Assembly: GCA_001775395.1 (NCBI GenBank)
Contig: MEWP01000009.1
Location: 1,239 to 58,460 of the forward strand
Reading direction: 5' to 3'
From: a candidate division Zixibacteria bacterium RBG_16_53_22
GTDB lineage: Bacteria; Zixibacteria; MSB-5A5; UBA10806
Length of the DNA: 57,222 nt
The position numbers and the translations under genes are program-made. This document shows, piece by piece, positions 48,377-57,222 of the stretch (positions within the stretch are counted from its first letter, which is position 1; every line of letters starts with the position of its first letter). The notes below the pieces were generated by a model. The model ran no database searches, was not told the origin of the DNA, and saw nothing but the letters and a program-made list of their open reading frames with translations.

Positions 48377-51300
48377 TCATTTCAGGAGGGTCATCCTCTT
48401 CGTTATAACGCCATCGAACGTGGCCAGGCGGTAGAAGTAAATGCCGGACGAAGCATCGCCGGCATTCCAGAGAATCAGATGGCTGCCGGCATCGAATTCA
48501 CGATCAGCCAGAGTCGCAATTCTTTGCCCGAGGACATTGAAGATATCGATCGTCAAGCGCTGCCGGGATGGGAGGTTAAACTCGATCTGAGTCGCGGCGT
48601 TGAATGGGTTGGGGTAATTCTGGCCAACAGCGAATTTCCCGGGGACCATCTCCCGATCATCAGCACCGACCATGTAGGGCGAGCCGGTCGTGAACTTGAC
48701 AGCCCGGCCACTGGAAATCTGCGCGGCCCCGGCCGGGCGGGCGCCGTTGAAGTTGATACATATGCCATCGGTGCGGTCGGGCGAACAGATGCCGGCAGAC
48801 ATTGTGGATACGGATTGAGCGGTCTGGTATTGGAAAATGATTTCATTGTCGCCGGATAGGGACGGCCAAAATGCGTTGTCCAGAATTATTATTTCGAAAG
48901 TCTGGGTGCGGCCGTTGTCGCTGTCGTAGGCGTTTCTCCAGCCGATTATAAACCGACCACCGGACTCGTCATGATGGTAATAGACGCGCATCGGCGTCTG
49001 CACGAAATCATCCCAGAAAGGAGCGATCATGGCCATGGCGTTCTGGGGCGCCGGTATGGGACAATTATAAAAATTCGGCCACCAGGTTCGGCCGAACGCC
49101 GCAAAACCGTTATCGCAGATGGTTATCTCATCGAAAACCTGACCATAGTATAGCGCCGGGAACGGCAGCTCGATGGTCGCGACGTCATCATCAGTGAGTG
49201 AAACATAAGTCCAGGCTGTATTAATATCGATCCAGCTGTAATCGGGATGATATAAGTATGTGGTGTCAGTGTTATCGAAACAGTAGTAGCCGTAATTATC
49301 AGGGCCGACAGGGTCCGATTGCTGCACCTGCCCCACCTGCACGCTGAAAGAGGAAGTGACGACATGAGGTCCGAGACCGGTGTAGATCATGGTGAAATTA
49401 ATGATATGGCCGATGTAAATATCGGAATCGACAAAGACTGCGAAGTGGTCATCGACGTTGCTGACGGTATCGCCCGGCAAGCAGTCGCCAATAACCGCCA
49501 TCGAATCGATTATTTGGACCTGGTCATCGGAGGTCCGTAGAATGGCGCTGGCGCTCAAAACAGGGTCTTCGCCAACATTAATGGCCTGCACAATTATCTC
49601 GGCCAATTCCCCGGGGTCGAGTCGCCCGTTCAATCCATCTACAATCATTACCGTGTCGGATATGATATTGCCGGCGGCAACCGAAAGGTTAACGACGTTG
49701 TGCCAGGTATGGCCGCCAACATCGGTGACATCAATTATCATCCTGGCGGTGGCGCCATCGGGCAGTTCCGATGCGGCGCTGATAAGAAATGGCTGGTCGG
49801 GTGACGACGATTCGCCGGGCGCGATGTTGCCATAGTTCGCTGTTGATCGGGAGATGGTGATGCCGGGCATCTGGCAAGAGATATTGGCTGTTACGTCGTA
49901 GGCGGTATCGGTGGCGCCGTAATTTATCAATTGGACCGGCAACTCGACCGTCTCCGAGGGGTTGAGAATGCCATCGCCATCCCCCTGCGACTCTCCGCTG
50001 GAGTCATCGTCAACGGTGTGGGAGGCGTAGCCCACAATGGCCCCGCTGGTATGGTAATAAAGGCTGTCCTCGTATGGTATGTAGTTTCTTGCTGTCGCGG
50101 TGACTTTCATATATCCCGGGGTAAGTGGCGAGGCCATGAATTCGAAATTACCGGCGTTATTGGTGAATCCGCTGGCGAACACCTCGGCGCCTTTCCAGAT
50201 ACAGACCGCGGCCCCGTCAATTGCCGTTCCCAGCGTGTCCTGAATATGAATATCGACCCGGTTCTGGCCGAATGCGATTGAATCGGGATGCCCAACCTGC
50301 ATCGGGCGCGGGACATCGGTCCAGCAGTTGATCTCGGGGTCGCCAAGGATGTTATAACTGTTGAAATAGAGTTCCACTTCGCCATTGGGATTGCGATTGG
50401 TGGGGAAGGCGTCATAGAGCACCATCTTCCCCATGAGCTGGGCCTGGGCCAGGGTTGTAACGTCCTCGTAAAACAGGCCCCAATAAGTTCCTATATCCAG
50501 GGTGTTGGTCCAACGCGTATGGGCGTAGTGGTTGCTGTTGCCGATAAAACCAGCCCCTCCCTTGTTGTTGGACCTGATCCAGGTCTCCCCGAAACAGACG
50601 TCGTAAAACTGGTCGTTGTAATCTCCGGTGCCACACACCATGGAGGTCATGATGGGATACTTGTTGACGTTGGTGAGGGCGCTGATGTTCCAACTCGTGT
50701 AATCCGGCGGGGTCCAGCCATCGGCCGTTCCGTATCCTCGATAATTCACGAATGCGACCCCGGCATTTATGGCGGCGCTGATCAAGGAAGGTAGATTCCA
50801 GCCCCCATTTTCGGCGAAAAATGTATCGACATGAGTGAATCCACGGCTCATCATGGCCTCGCGGCACCAGAGCTTGGTGAAGCGCGGGCTGGTGAACGAG
50901 AATCCATCGCTTCCGGCTACAACCACGCCGCGGTGATACCAGCTGGTATCGGTCATGAATGGGGTGCGTTCATACCTGAAAAGCTTATTAAGATAGTAAC
51001 CTATTTCGGCCTGATTATCGAACGAGATGCGGCCGATCAGGACCTCGGGGAAATAGTCATTGCCGTGGAGGAAAGTGTAATAATTGTCGGATTCAATGTC
51101 GCCCAGGTCGAGCGGATTATCGTACTCCCTGGTCGCGATGCCGGGTCCGCTCGGCATCTCCACGTCGCCCATGATAACGATATAATCCGGCTTGTTCTGG
51201 CAGGAGTCGAATCGCGCCAGGATATAATTTCTGATATTGACATAGGTGTTGGAACCCAATTGACTCTGCAGAATCGGCACGACATCGAAGCCTTTAGCCT

Positions 51301-52048
51301 TCTTCCAGACAATGAACGGCTGCACTTGCGAGGCGAAGGCGTCCGGGTAAAGCACCCAGTAGGCCCCGCGTGTCACCCGAACGGGATCGAAGACGGCCGG
51401 ATTATCGACAAATGAGCGGTATATCGGGGCGAAGGCCTCGGAAATATTATCGCCGTACCGCGTGATTTGAGAGCCGGCATGCGAGACCTCGATCTCCAAA
51501 TCGGTAAAAACCCGAAGTGATCCATTGTCGGGATCGTATTGAACAGGCGATACGGTGAGCGCATACAGGCGCAGGTCGCGCATGACCCCGGCAATTTCGC
51601 CCGTAACCAGTGGCCGTTCAACCTGCGAAAATGGGGTCTCCGCGCCAGCCAGAAAGGACTGCATGTCTTCTTCCGATGCGGAAGCCAGTGAGATATCGGG
51701 TATATCGGTGTATTCCTGGCGGACGATCTTAAATGATGGATCGGCATCGAACGGCACGGCCAAGAGGCGGGTGAGAGTGGGAATAACCGTATTCTCGGGG
51801 CCAAGGTATGCGCCCCGGCTTTGTCCGAAAGCCTCTGGAAGATAAGCAGTAATTGCCTGTCGACCATCGGGCAAAGTCACAGGATCGTGATCCAGGGATG
51901 AAATATGGATATTAATGATAGTGCGGTCGGCGGCCTGAGTTAATGCGGCCACGTCGGAGGGGGTGTTGTCGAATTCAAGCGAGTTGCCATGGGCGCCGAT
52001 CGCCAAAGGCAATGCCAATATTATCAGGGCTGTCAACCCGCGCTGCAT
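48377..52048 (-). CDS. Secreted C25 (gingipain-like) peptidase with FlgD-like C-terminal domain
   Basis: 1223 aa; GAYWVLYPDAFASQVQPFIVWKKAKGFDVVPILQSQLG...IKNYI-like INIRNYILARFDSCQNKPDYIVIMGDVEMPSG...SMVCGTGDYND; C-terminal VGQNYPNPFNAATQIEFNLPSRQRLTIDIFNVLGQRIATL. Confidence 0.8.
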   Translation of the reverse strand: MQRGLTALIILALPLAIGAHGNSLEFDNTPSDVAALTQAADRTIINIHISSLDHDPVTLPDGRQAITAYLPEAFGQSRGAYLGPENTVIPTLTRLLAVPFDADPSFKIVRQEYTDIPDISLASASEEDMQSFLAGAETPFSQVERPLVTGEIAGVMRDLRLYALTVSPVQYDPDNGSLRVFTDLEIEVSHAGSQITRYGDNISEAFAPIYRSFVDNPAVFDPVRVTRGAYWVLYPDAFASQVQPFIVWKKAKGFDVVPILQSQLGSNTYVNIRNYILARFDSCQNKPDYIVIMGDVEMPSGPGIATREYDNPLDLGDIESDNYYTFLHGNDYFPEVLIGRISFDNQAEIGYYLNKLFRYERTPFMTDTSWYHRGVVVAGSDGFSFTSPRFTKLWCREAMMSRGFTHVDTFFAENGGWNLPSLISAAINAGVAFVNYRGYGTADGWTPPDYTSWNISALTNVNKYPIMTSMVCGTGDYNDQFYDVCFGETWIRSNNKGGAGFIGNSNHYAHTRWTNTLDIGTYWGLFYEDVTTLAQAQLMGKMVLYDAFPTNRNPNGEVELYFNSYNILGDPEINCWTDVPRPMQVGHPDSIAFGQNRVDIHIQDTLGTAIDGAAVCIWKGAEVFASGFTNNAGNFEFMASPLTPGYMKVTATARNYIPYEDSLYYHTSGAIVGYASHTVDDDSSGESQGDGDGILNPSETVELPVQLINYGATDTAYDVTANISCQMPGITISRSTANYGNIAPGESSSPDQPFLISAASELPDGATARMIIDVTDVGGHTWHNVVNLSVAAGNIISDTVMIVDGLNGRLDPGELAEIIVQAINVGEDPVLSASAILRTSDDQVQIIDSMAVIGDCLPGDTVSNVDDHFAVFVDSDIYIGHIINFTMIYTGLGPHVVTSSFSVQVGQVQQSDPVGPDNYGYYCFDNTDTTYLYHPDYSWIDINTAWTYVSLTDDDVATIELPFPALYYGQVFDEITICDNGFAAFGRTWWPNFYNCPIPAPQNAMAMIAPFWDDFVQTPMRVYYHHDESGGRFIIGWRNAYDSDNGRTQTFEIIILDNAFWPSLSGDNEIIFQYQTAQSVSTMSAGICSPDRTDGICINFNGARPAGAAQISSGRAVKFTTGSPYMVGADDREMVPGKFAVGQNYPNPFNAATQIEFNLPSRQRLTIDIFNVLGQRIATLADREFDAGSHLILWNAGDASSGIYFYRLATFDGVITKRMTLLK

Positions 52049-52213
52049 ATCTTATTCCTCCTCGGTCGAATAAATGTAGTATGGGCGGATATGTCCACCC
52101 GCGTCATTTCAAGTTAATAACAGGGCCGCCAGTTTCGGCGTTCCCAAGAGTTGGCCCGCAACCGCGGAGGATTACTCATATTGCGATTGCAGTTCCGCAA
52201 ATAAATCAGAGGG

Positions 52214-53746
52214 TCAATTTTCGGAGAGCTTCCTTGCCCGTCCGTCGATCTTGCTTTCTATCGTCCCCGCCTTCTCGACAGCCTCCACGATAATCTCGGT
52301 CAACCCCAGGCCGGTTTGTTTGATTTCGGAGGTCACCGGGATACCGAAATACTTGTCGGCGTTGGCGTTGGCGACATAGTCAATTGACGCCACCGAATAG
52401 CCACGATCGGGCTCCACGGGCGCTCCGCCGACCCTGACTTCAACAAGCTCGACGTGGGCGCTGTCGCCTCGCCAGATATACGATAGCCCCGACAACTGCA
52501 GAGAACCCTGGTAGCTGCCCTGTTCCAGGCCGATATTGTGCTCTGCTATCTTGATTAATTCATTTCCCGTAAGAGTGAAAGTGACCACGCTGTTGTCGAA
52601 AGGCAGGATTTCATGAATGTCCATCTTGGTGACCGGACCGGCGGGCAGATCCTTGCGGATACCACCGGAATTGAGGAAGGCAACATCCGTTCCCATGCGA
52701 CTCCTCAAGGCATCAGCCAGCCAATCACCGATATTCGACTCGGCCCGATATTGAGTTTGCCAATTGTCTTTCAACTGGGCAATCACCATTCCATACGATT
52801 TATCTACCTCGGCTTTGATGCTGTCCACAAGGGCGCTGAGCCCCGGATCCGGGGCAATTTCGGCGGTAAGCATCGGGATAAGCCTGCCGGAATATTCCAT
52901 CACGCTGTCACCGCCTACGGTCAGATCCAATCGCCCCAGGTTGCGGCAGTTGGAGCCGGTTTGAGCAATGATGACGCCGTTGACCCGCTCGGGAGTCTCA
53001 AGGCGCGTATGGCTATGGCCGCCCAAGATCAGGTCGACTCCCCGAATGCTTTTGGCCAGCTCGCGATCATTGTCGATCCCGAGGTGAGAGAGGACGATTA
53101 TGAGGTCTGTCTTGGGATCGATTTCCGCGACAATCTTATCCACCTCCGGAGCCGGGTCGAGCGAAATAAAGCCGTCGAGCTTCTCCGGCGCGGCCATGCC
53201 GACCATTTTGTGATATGTCAGTCCAACGACACCGACCTTAAGGCCGTTGACATCATAAATATGATAAGCCTCCGGCACGAAAGAGGTATCGCCTTTGACA
53301 AAATTGGCGCAGAAAACAGGGAATCCGGCAATCTTAATGAGATTTCTGACATTCGAGGCCCCCTTGTCGAACTCGTGGTTGCCGAATACCCAGCCGTCGT
53401 AGCCGATATCGTTCATCATGGCGACCAGCGCCCCGCCGTAAGCGCCCTGGTATTCCATATCGCAGATAAGCGTGCCGGTCATCAGATCGCCAGCATCGAG
53501 GAGAAGCGAGCGCTCCGATTGGCCCCTTTCCTGCCCAACGAAATAGTCGAGCGCCACAAACCCGCCGATAAGGGGCTTGTCCGGAATCCAGGTAGCTGGG
53601 GTGGGCAGGTAGGCGCCATGCATGTCGTTGGTGTGCAGGATAGTGATTTTCTGGGGGGCCTGCTGAGCGCAGGTAATCGGCGCCAGCGGCAGGACAAATG
53701 CGATGATAATAAGAATTGTTGCGGCTTGGATGCGGTTATTCAGCAT
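52214..53746 (-). CDS. Bifunctional metallophosphatase / 5'-nucleotidase (UshA-like)
   Basis: ITILHTNDMHGAYLP...LLLDAGDLMTGTLI...DGWVFGNHEFDKG...LIIVLSHLGIDND...LILGGHSHTRL...FLNSGGIRKDLPAGPVTKMDIHEILPFDN. Start chosen at the signal peptide MLNNRIQAATIL. Confidence 0.93.
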   Translation of the reverse strand: MLNNRIQAATILIIIAFVLPLAPITCAQQAPQKITILHTNDMHGAYLPTPATWIPDKPLIGGFVALDYFVGQERGQSERSLLLDAGDLMTGTLICDMEYQGAYGGALVAMMNDIGYDGWVFGNHEFDKGASNVRNLIKIAGFPVFCANFVKGDTSFVPEAYHIYDVNGLKVGVVGLTYHKMVGMAAPEKLDGFISLDPAPEVDKIVAEIDPKTDLIIVLSHLGIDNDRELAKSIRGVDLILGGHSHTRLETPERVNGVIIAQTGSNCRNLGRLDLTVGGDSVMEYSGRLIPMLTAEIAPDPGLSALVDSIKAEVDKSYGMVIAQLKDNWQTQYRAESNIGDWLADALRSRMGTDVAFLNSGGIRKDLPAGPVTKMDIHEILPFDNSVVTFTLTGNELIKIAEHNIGLEQGSYQGSLQLSGLSYIWRGDSAHVELVEVRVGGAPVEPDRGYSVASIDYVANANADKYFGIPVTSEIKQTGLGLTEIIVEAVEKAGTIESKIDGRARKLSEN

Positions 53747-54027
53747 TTCGATGCCCTTTTCTTTTTTAAACGGAATGTTCCTCGATAGCTCTCGCAGTCG
53801 GTCAATAGCTCTATATGTCTGGGCATGTATATAACAAAAATCGACTGGAATTGTCCAGTAAATTTGGGGGATTTGTCGGAACCCGGACGCCAATCAATTA
53901 ATTGACAACGGACCGAGAGCATCATAAATTCCCCTATCGTTGGCCTGGATGCTAAATAAGCTAATATGAGGGCGGCGTTTTTTTATGCCCTTATTATCAC
54001 CCATAACACCCATGAGGGGATAATCTT

Positions 54028-54528
54028 ATGACCGATGATGAGAGATTCATGTCGGAGGCGGTGGCCGAGGCACTCGAAGGGGCGGCCGAGGGTGAGGTGC
54101 CGATCGGGGCGGTGGTGGTCAAAAACGGCGAGATAATCGCGCGCGGGCACAACCGCCGGGTGGCGCTATCCGATATCACAGCCCACGCCGAGATGATCTG
54201 CCTGCGCGATTTCTCGGCCAAATACCAGCGGGAGAACGGCGAGTTGAGTTTCGACCTGTCTGGTGTCACCATCTATTCCACGCTGGAGCCGTGCGCCATG
54301 TGCCTGGGAGCGATGATACATTACAAAATAGGCCGCATAGTTTTCGGCGAGCGTGATATCCTTCTGGGGGCCTGCGGCTCGCGGTTCGATTTCGACAAGG
54401 AGGCCGGCGTCAATGTCTGCGGCGGAGTCCTGCGGCAGGAAGCTCGCAAACCGCTGATGGATTTTTTCGAGAAGCATTTGGGACATCGTTCTCACCGCTG
54501 GAAAGATATCGAGCTGCCGGCAAAGTAG
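54028..54528 (+). CDS. tadA: tRNA-specific adenosine deaminase-like (TadA/CDD family)
   Basis: GEVPIGAVVVKNGEIIARGHNRR...DITAHAEMICLR...YSTLEPCAMCLGAMIHYKIGRIVFGERD. Confidence 0.88.
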   Translation: MTDDERFMSEAVAEALEGAAEGEVPIGAVVVKNGEIIARGHNRRVALSDITAHAEMICLRDFSAKYQRENGELSFDLSGVTIYSTLEPCAMCLGAMIHYKIGRIVFGERDILLGACGSRFDFDKEAGVNVCGGVLRQEARKPLMDFFEKHLGHRSHRWKDIELPAK

Positions 54529-54710
54529 GGCCAGGGCAGGCTCGAATCCCGAATGAATTTCGTCCGGCCGGGCCGCTCCGAAAAAAATCCGCTTATCTGC
54601 GAGAAGAATTCTTTTATTCGCGCCGATTCTGCGATATCATTTGCCTTAATTGGGGGGGCGAATGCTGTTTCGCTGAGATTCGTTCAACGCGCCTATTGAA
54701 AGGGTGAACC

Positions 54711-55985
54711 ATGCAAAGACTAATCGGTATCCTTGGTATTGCCACGATGATCGGAATAATATTTCTGTTATCATCCCACAAGAAAGCGGTCAAACTGCGC
54801 ACGATAGGCTGGGGTTTGGGCCTCCAATTCGCATTTGCTCTCATAGTTCTCAAGACAGCTCCCGGGAAATGGTTTTTCCTCAGGGTCAATGACGTCGTCA
54901 TTGCCGTGCTCAATTGCGCCCAGGCCGGGGCCAGCTTCGTTTTCGGCAATCTGGTCAGCATGTTCGTGCCGGTCGGCCAGACCGACGGGGGTGGATTTAC
55001 TCAATTCCAGGATCTGGTCGCCAACAACGGCATGGCTATTTTCGCATTCTCGGTGCTGCCGACAATTATCTTCTTTTCATCGTTGATGAGCATTCTCTAC
55101 CATTACGGTGTCATGCAGAAGGTTGTAAGTTTCGTGGCGCGTATCATGACCCGCACCATGCTGACCTCGGGGGCCGAGTCGCTCTCGGCGGCATCGAACA
55201 TATTCGTGGGACAGACCGAGGCCCCGTTGGTGGTGAGACCGTATCTACAAAAGATGACACTGTCCGAACTGAACGCTGTCATGGTGGGCGGGTTTGCTAC
55301 AATTGCCGGGGGTGTCATGGCCGCCTATGTGGGGCTGTTGAAAGACGCTGTGCCTAATATTGCGGGACATCTCCTTTCGGCTTCAATCATGTCGGCGCCG
55401 GCGGCGCTGATGATGGCCAAGATTATGCGGCCGGAGGTGGATGTGGCGGAAACAGCGGGCGGCGTCAAGGTGCAGTTCACCAAGACCACTCAGAACGGCA
55501 TCGATGCCGCCGCGGCCGGGGCCGGCGACGGGCTTAAGCTGGCGCTCAACGTGGCCGCCATGCTGATCGCCTTTATCGGCCTGGTGGCATTGATAAATCT
55601 CATCCTGGGGCTCTTTCGGGATGGCCTGACGCTTTCCTGGATATTCGGCAAGGCACTCTCGCCTTTGGCCTGGCTGATGGGAATACAGTGGGCCGATGCG
55701 TCCGAGTTCGGCGACCTGCTGGGCACGCAAATGATGATAAACGAGTTCGTGGCCTACACCAAGCTTCAGGTCTATGCGCCGGTCATATCGGAGCGGACTG
55801 CGATCCTGGCCACATATGCCCTGTGCGGTTTCTCCAACCTGGGTTCGGTAGGGATACAGATAGGCGGTATATCGGCGCTGGCCCCGGATCGTCGCGGCGA
55901 CCTGGCCAAGCTGGGGCTGCGGGCCATGCTGTGCGGCGCGTTCGCCTCCTGGTGTACCTGCTGCATGGCGGGGATACTGCTATAG
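54711..55985 (+). CDS. Concentrative nucleoside transporter (CNT/NupC family)
   Basis: FAFSVLPTIIFFSSLMSILYHYGVMQKVVSFVARIMTRTMLTSGAESLSAASNIFVGQTEAPLVVRPYLQKMTLSELNAVMVGGFATIAGGVMAAYV. Confidence 0.95.
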   Translation: MQRLIGILGIATMIGIIFLLSSHKKAVKLRTIGWGLGLQFAFALIVLKTAPGKWFFLRVNDVVIAVLNCAQAGASFVFGNLVSMFVPVGQTDGGGFTQFQDLVANNGMAIFAFSVLPTIIFFSSLMSILYHYGVMQKVVSFVARIMTRTMLTSGAESLSAASNIFVGQTEAPLVVRPYLQKMTLSELNAVMVGGFATIAGGVMAAYVGLLKDAVPNIAGHLLSASIMSAPAALMMAKIMRPEVDVAETAGGVKVQFTKTTQNGIDAAAAGAGDGLKLALNVAAMLIAFIGLVALINLILGLFRDGLTLSWIFGKALSPLAWLMGIQWADASEFGDLLGTQMMINEFVAYTKLQVYAPVISERTAILATYALCGFSNLGSVGIQIGGISALAPDRRGDLAKLGLRAMLCGAFASWCTCCMAGILL

Positions 55986-56087
55986 ATAATTAAAATCTTG
56001 GCATCTAAAATAAAGCTCCCCGGGCTTTTTAAATTGCGAACTATATCTTTCGATATCAATCGCTCTTAGTGACTCGCATCTTAAATA

Positions 56088-56291
56088 CTATGTCCCAGGT
56101 CCTCCTCTTCGCTTTTTATTTAAATAGAAAAATATGATCAAAGTACCCAGCGGAAATAGAATGAATGAAAGAAACCCCCACGCAGTTGGGTCTTTCCCCA
56201 CCATAAACGCAGACCGTGCGTTATATAGACTAAGACCAATCCATATCGCAATCAAACCAAGGCCCAAAATTGTCATTACTGTTTCTTCCAT
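56088..56291 (-). CDS. Small two-TM membrane protein
   Basis: MEETVMTILGLGLIAIWIGLSLYNARSAFMVGKDPTAWGFLSFILFPLGTLIIFFYLNKKRRGG. Confidence 0.5.
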   Translation of the reverse strand: MEETVMTILGLGLIAIWIGLSLYNARSAFMVGKDPTAWGFLSFILFPLGTLIIFFYLNKKRRGGPGT

Positions 56292-56403
56292 ACACACTCT
56301 CCCCGAATTAGGCTCATTGCCAACTATTTCGTTCAATTTCGAAAAGTAAAACCATTCATTTGAAATCTTGCCATAACTCCATTTGATTATTATAATATAA
56401 ATC

Positions 56404-57027
56404 ATGAAAGATGGCGAAAAACCATATTACGCCCAAACTATGCATCAAGCATACCTCACGATCGCTGCTAATGCATATTTGAAATATACTCTAATAAATA
56501 AACAAACGGCCTACTACAAATACGCAAACACTTTAGATTCTTTACGAATGCATTTATTTTTCGCCCATCAACGGCGTGAGCAATTAATAATATCCATAAT
56601 ATTCAGTGCCCTTTGCCTTGAGGCTTTCATTAATCACTATGCAATTAGTAACTTTGATAAATCTTATTTCAATAATTATATAGAAAGTCTCCCTATTAAA
56701 AAGAAATGGATGATTATTCCCAAATTAATCACTGGAAAGTCATTTAAAATGGGTTCCCAAGAGATGACTAAATTAAAAAGCCTATTTGATATGCGCGATA
56801 AGTTGGTTCATTATAAGACCATTTTTTATAAATCATTTGACCATTACAAATCATCAGATACTGAAGCGACCCGAATTGTGTCCGCCATCAAAGCCAAGAA
56901 TGCTCTTCTGGCTGTCTCTTCTTGTATCAAAGGCTTGAAGAAACTTGACCCAGAAGTTGATTCAGCCTGGATTAAGAATGCCCTCGATCCGCTTGTAGAG
57001 AATTCACTCCTTAAATTAAATTTATGA
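56404..57027 (+). CDS. Hypothetical alpha-helical protein, possibly HEPN-like
   Basis: ALCLEAFINHYAISNF...LFDMRDKLVHYKTIF contains an RX4H motif in a helix-rich context; AT-rich codon usage. Confidence 0.55.
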   Translation: MKDGEKPYYAQTMHQAYLTIAANAYLKYTLINKQTAYYKYANTLDSLRMHLFFAHQRREQLIISIIFSALCLEAFINHYAISNFDKSYFNNYIESLPIKKKWMIIPKLITGKSFKMGSQEMTKLKSLFDMRDKLVHYKTIFYKSFDHYKSSDTEATRIVSAIKAKNALLAVSSCIKGLKKLDPEVDSAWIKNALDPLVENSLLKLNL

Positions 57028-57222
57028 AATCACCATATTGGCTAATGACTAGAAAATAGTCTTGAACAAGTAGGTGCTCTTATGGCATTCTTCTTCTCCA
57101 AAGATAAATACAAATACTTATTAAATCCCGCGTTATCATCCGCCGTTTTTAATAACTTAAATAGTATTGCAAATAGTAGAAGCCCTCGAGACTATTTTAT
57201 TAAGTCATTCTGTTTTAATGCG

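Noticed and set aside
52613-53788. 391-aa plus ORF
   Set aside because: Long only because of codon bias in the opposite-strand 5'-nucleotidase gene. No recognisable domains.

Overview
The window is about 57 kb of bacterial chromosome. It carries four secreted proteins ending in NYPNPFN-type FlgD-like C-terminal domains, which suggests an uncultivated FCB/Zixibacteria-like lineage (inference, low certainty). From left to right: a truncated serine-recombinase C-terminus that reads through a tRNA-Glu gene; a methyltransferase; a monoheme-cytochrome/beta-barrel pair; tmRNA (tag ANDYSFALAA) followed by a GIY-YIG gene bounded by palindromic repeats; an hdrCB / split-hdrA / nuoEFG-like / mvhDGA / hydrogenase-protease operon; an LVIVD-repeat protein; a K+-independent-type H+-PPase; a glycosyltransferase/flippase/deoxyhypusine-synthase-like block; an M23 peptidase and rhomboid; MacAB-like efflux; housekeeping genes (bshB1-like, birA, nadC, tadA, nupC); a histidine kinase plus response regulator; a block of secreted peptidases (M14, C25, 5'-nucleotidase); and an AT-rich right end with a HEPN-like protein. 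The most unusual signal is that hdrA is interrupted after its CTGCGECxxxCPV ferredoxin motif by about 3.0 kb encoding NuoE-, NuoF- and NuoG(HoxU)-like modules. The outer two modules are fused in frame to the N- and C-terminal halves of HdrA, giving a nested HdrA-NuoE / NuoF / NuoG-HdrA architecture inside a [NiFe]-hydrogenase operon. A second unusual signal is a pair of 159-bp intergenic elements near 28.2 and 36.5 kb. They have unrelated stem sequences but the same four-stem cruciform-like architecture. All product calls come from reading motifs by eye; no database search was run.
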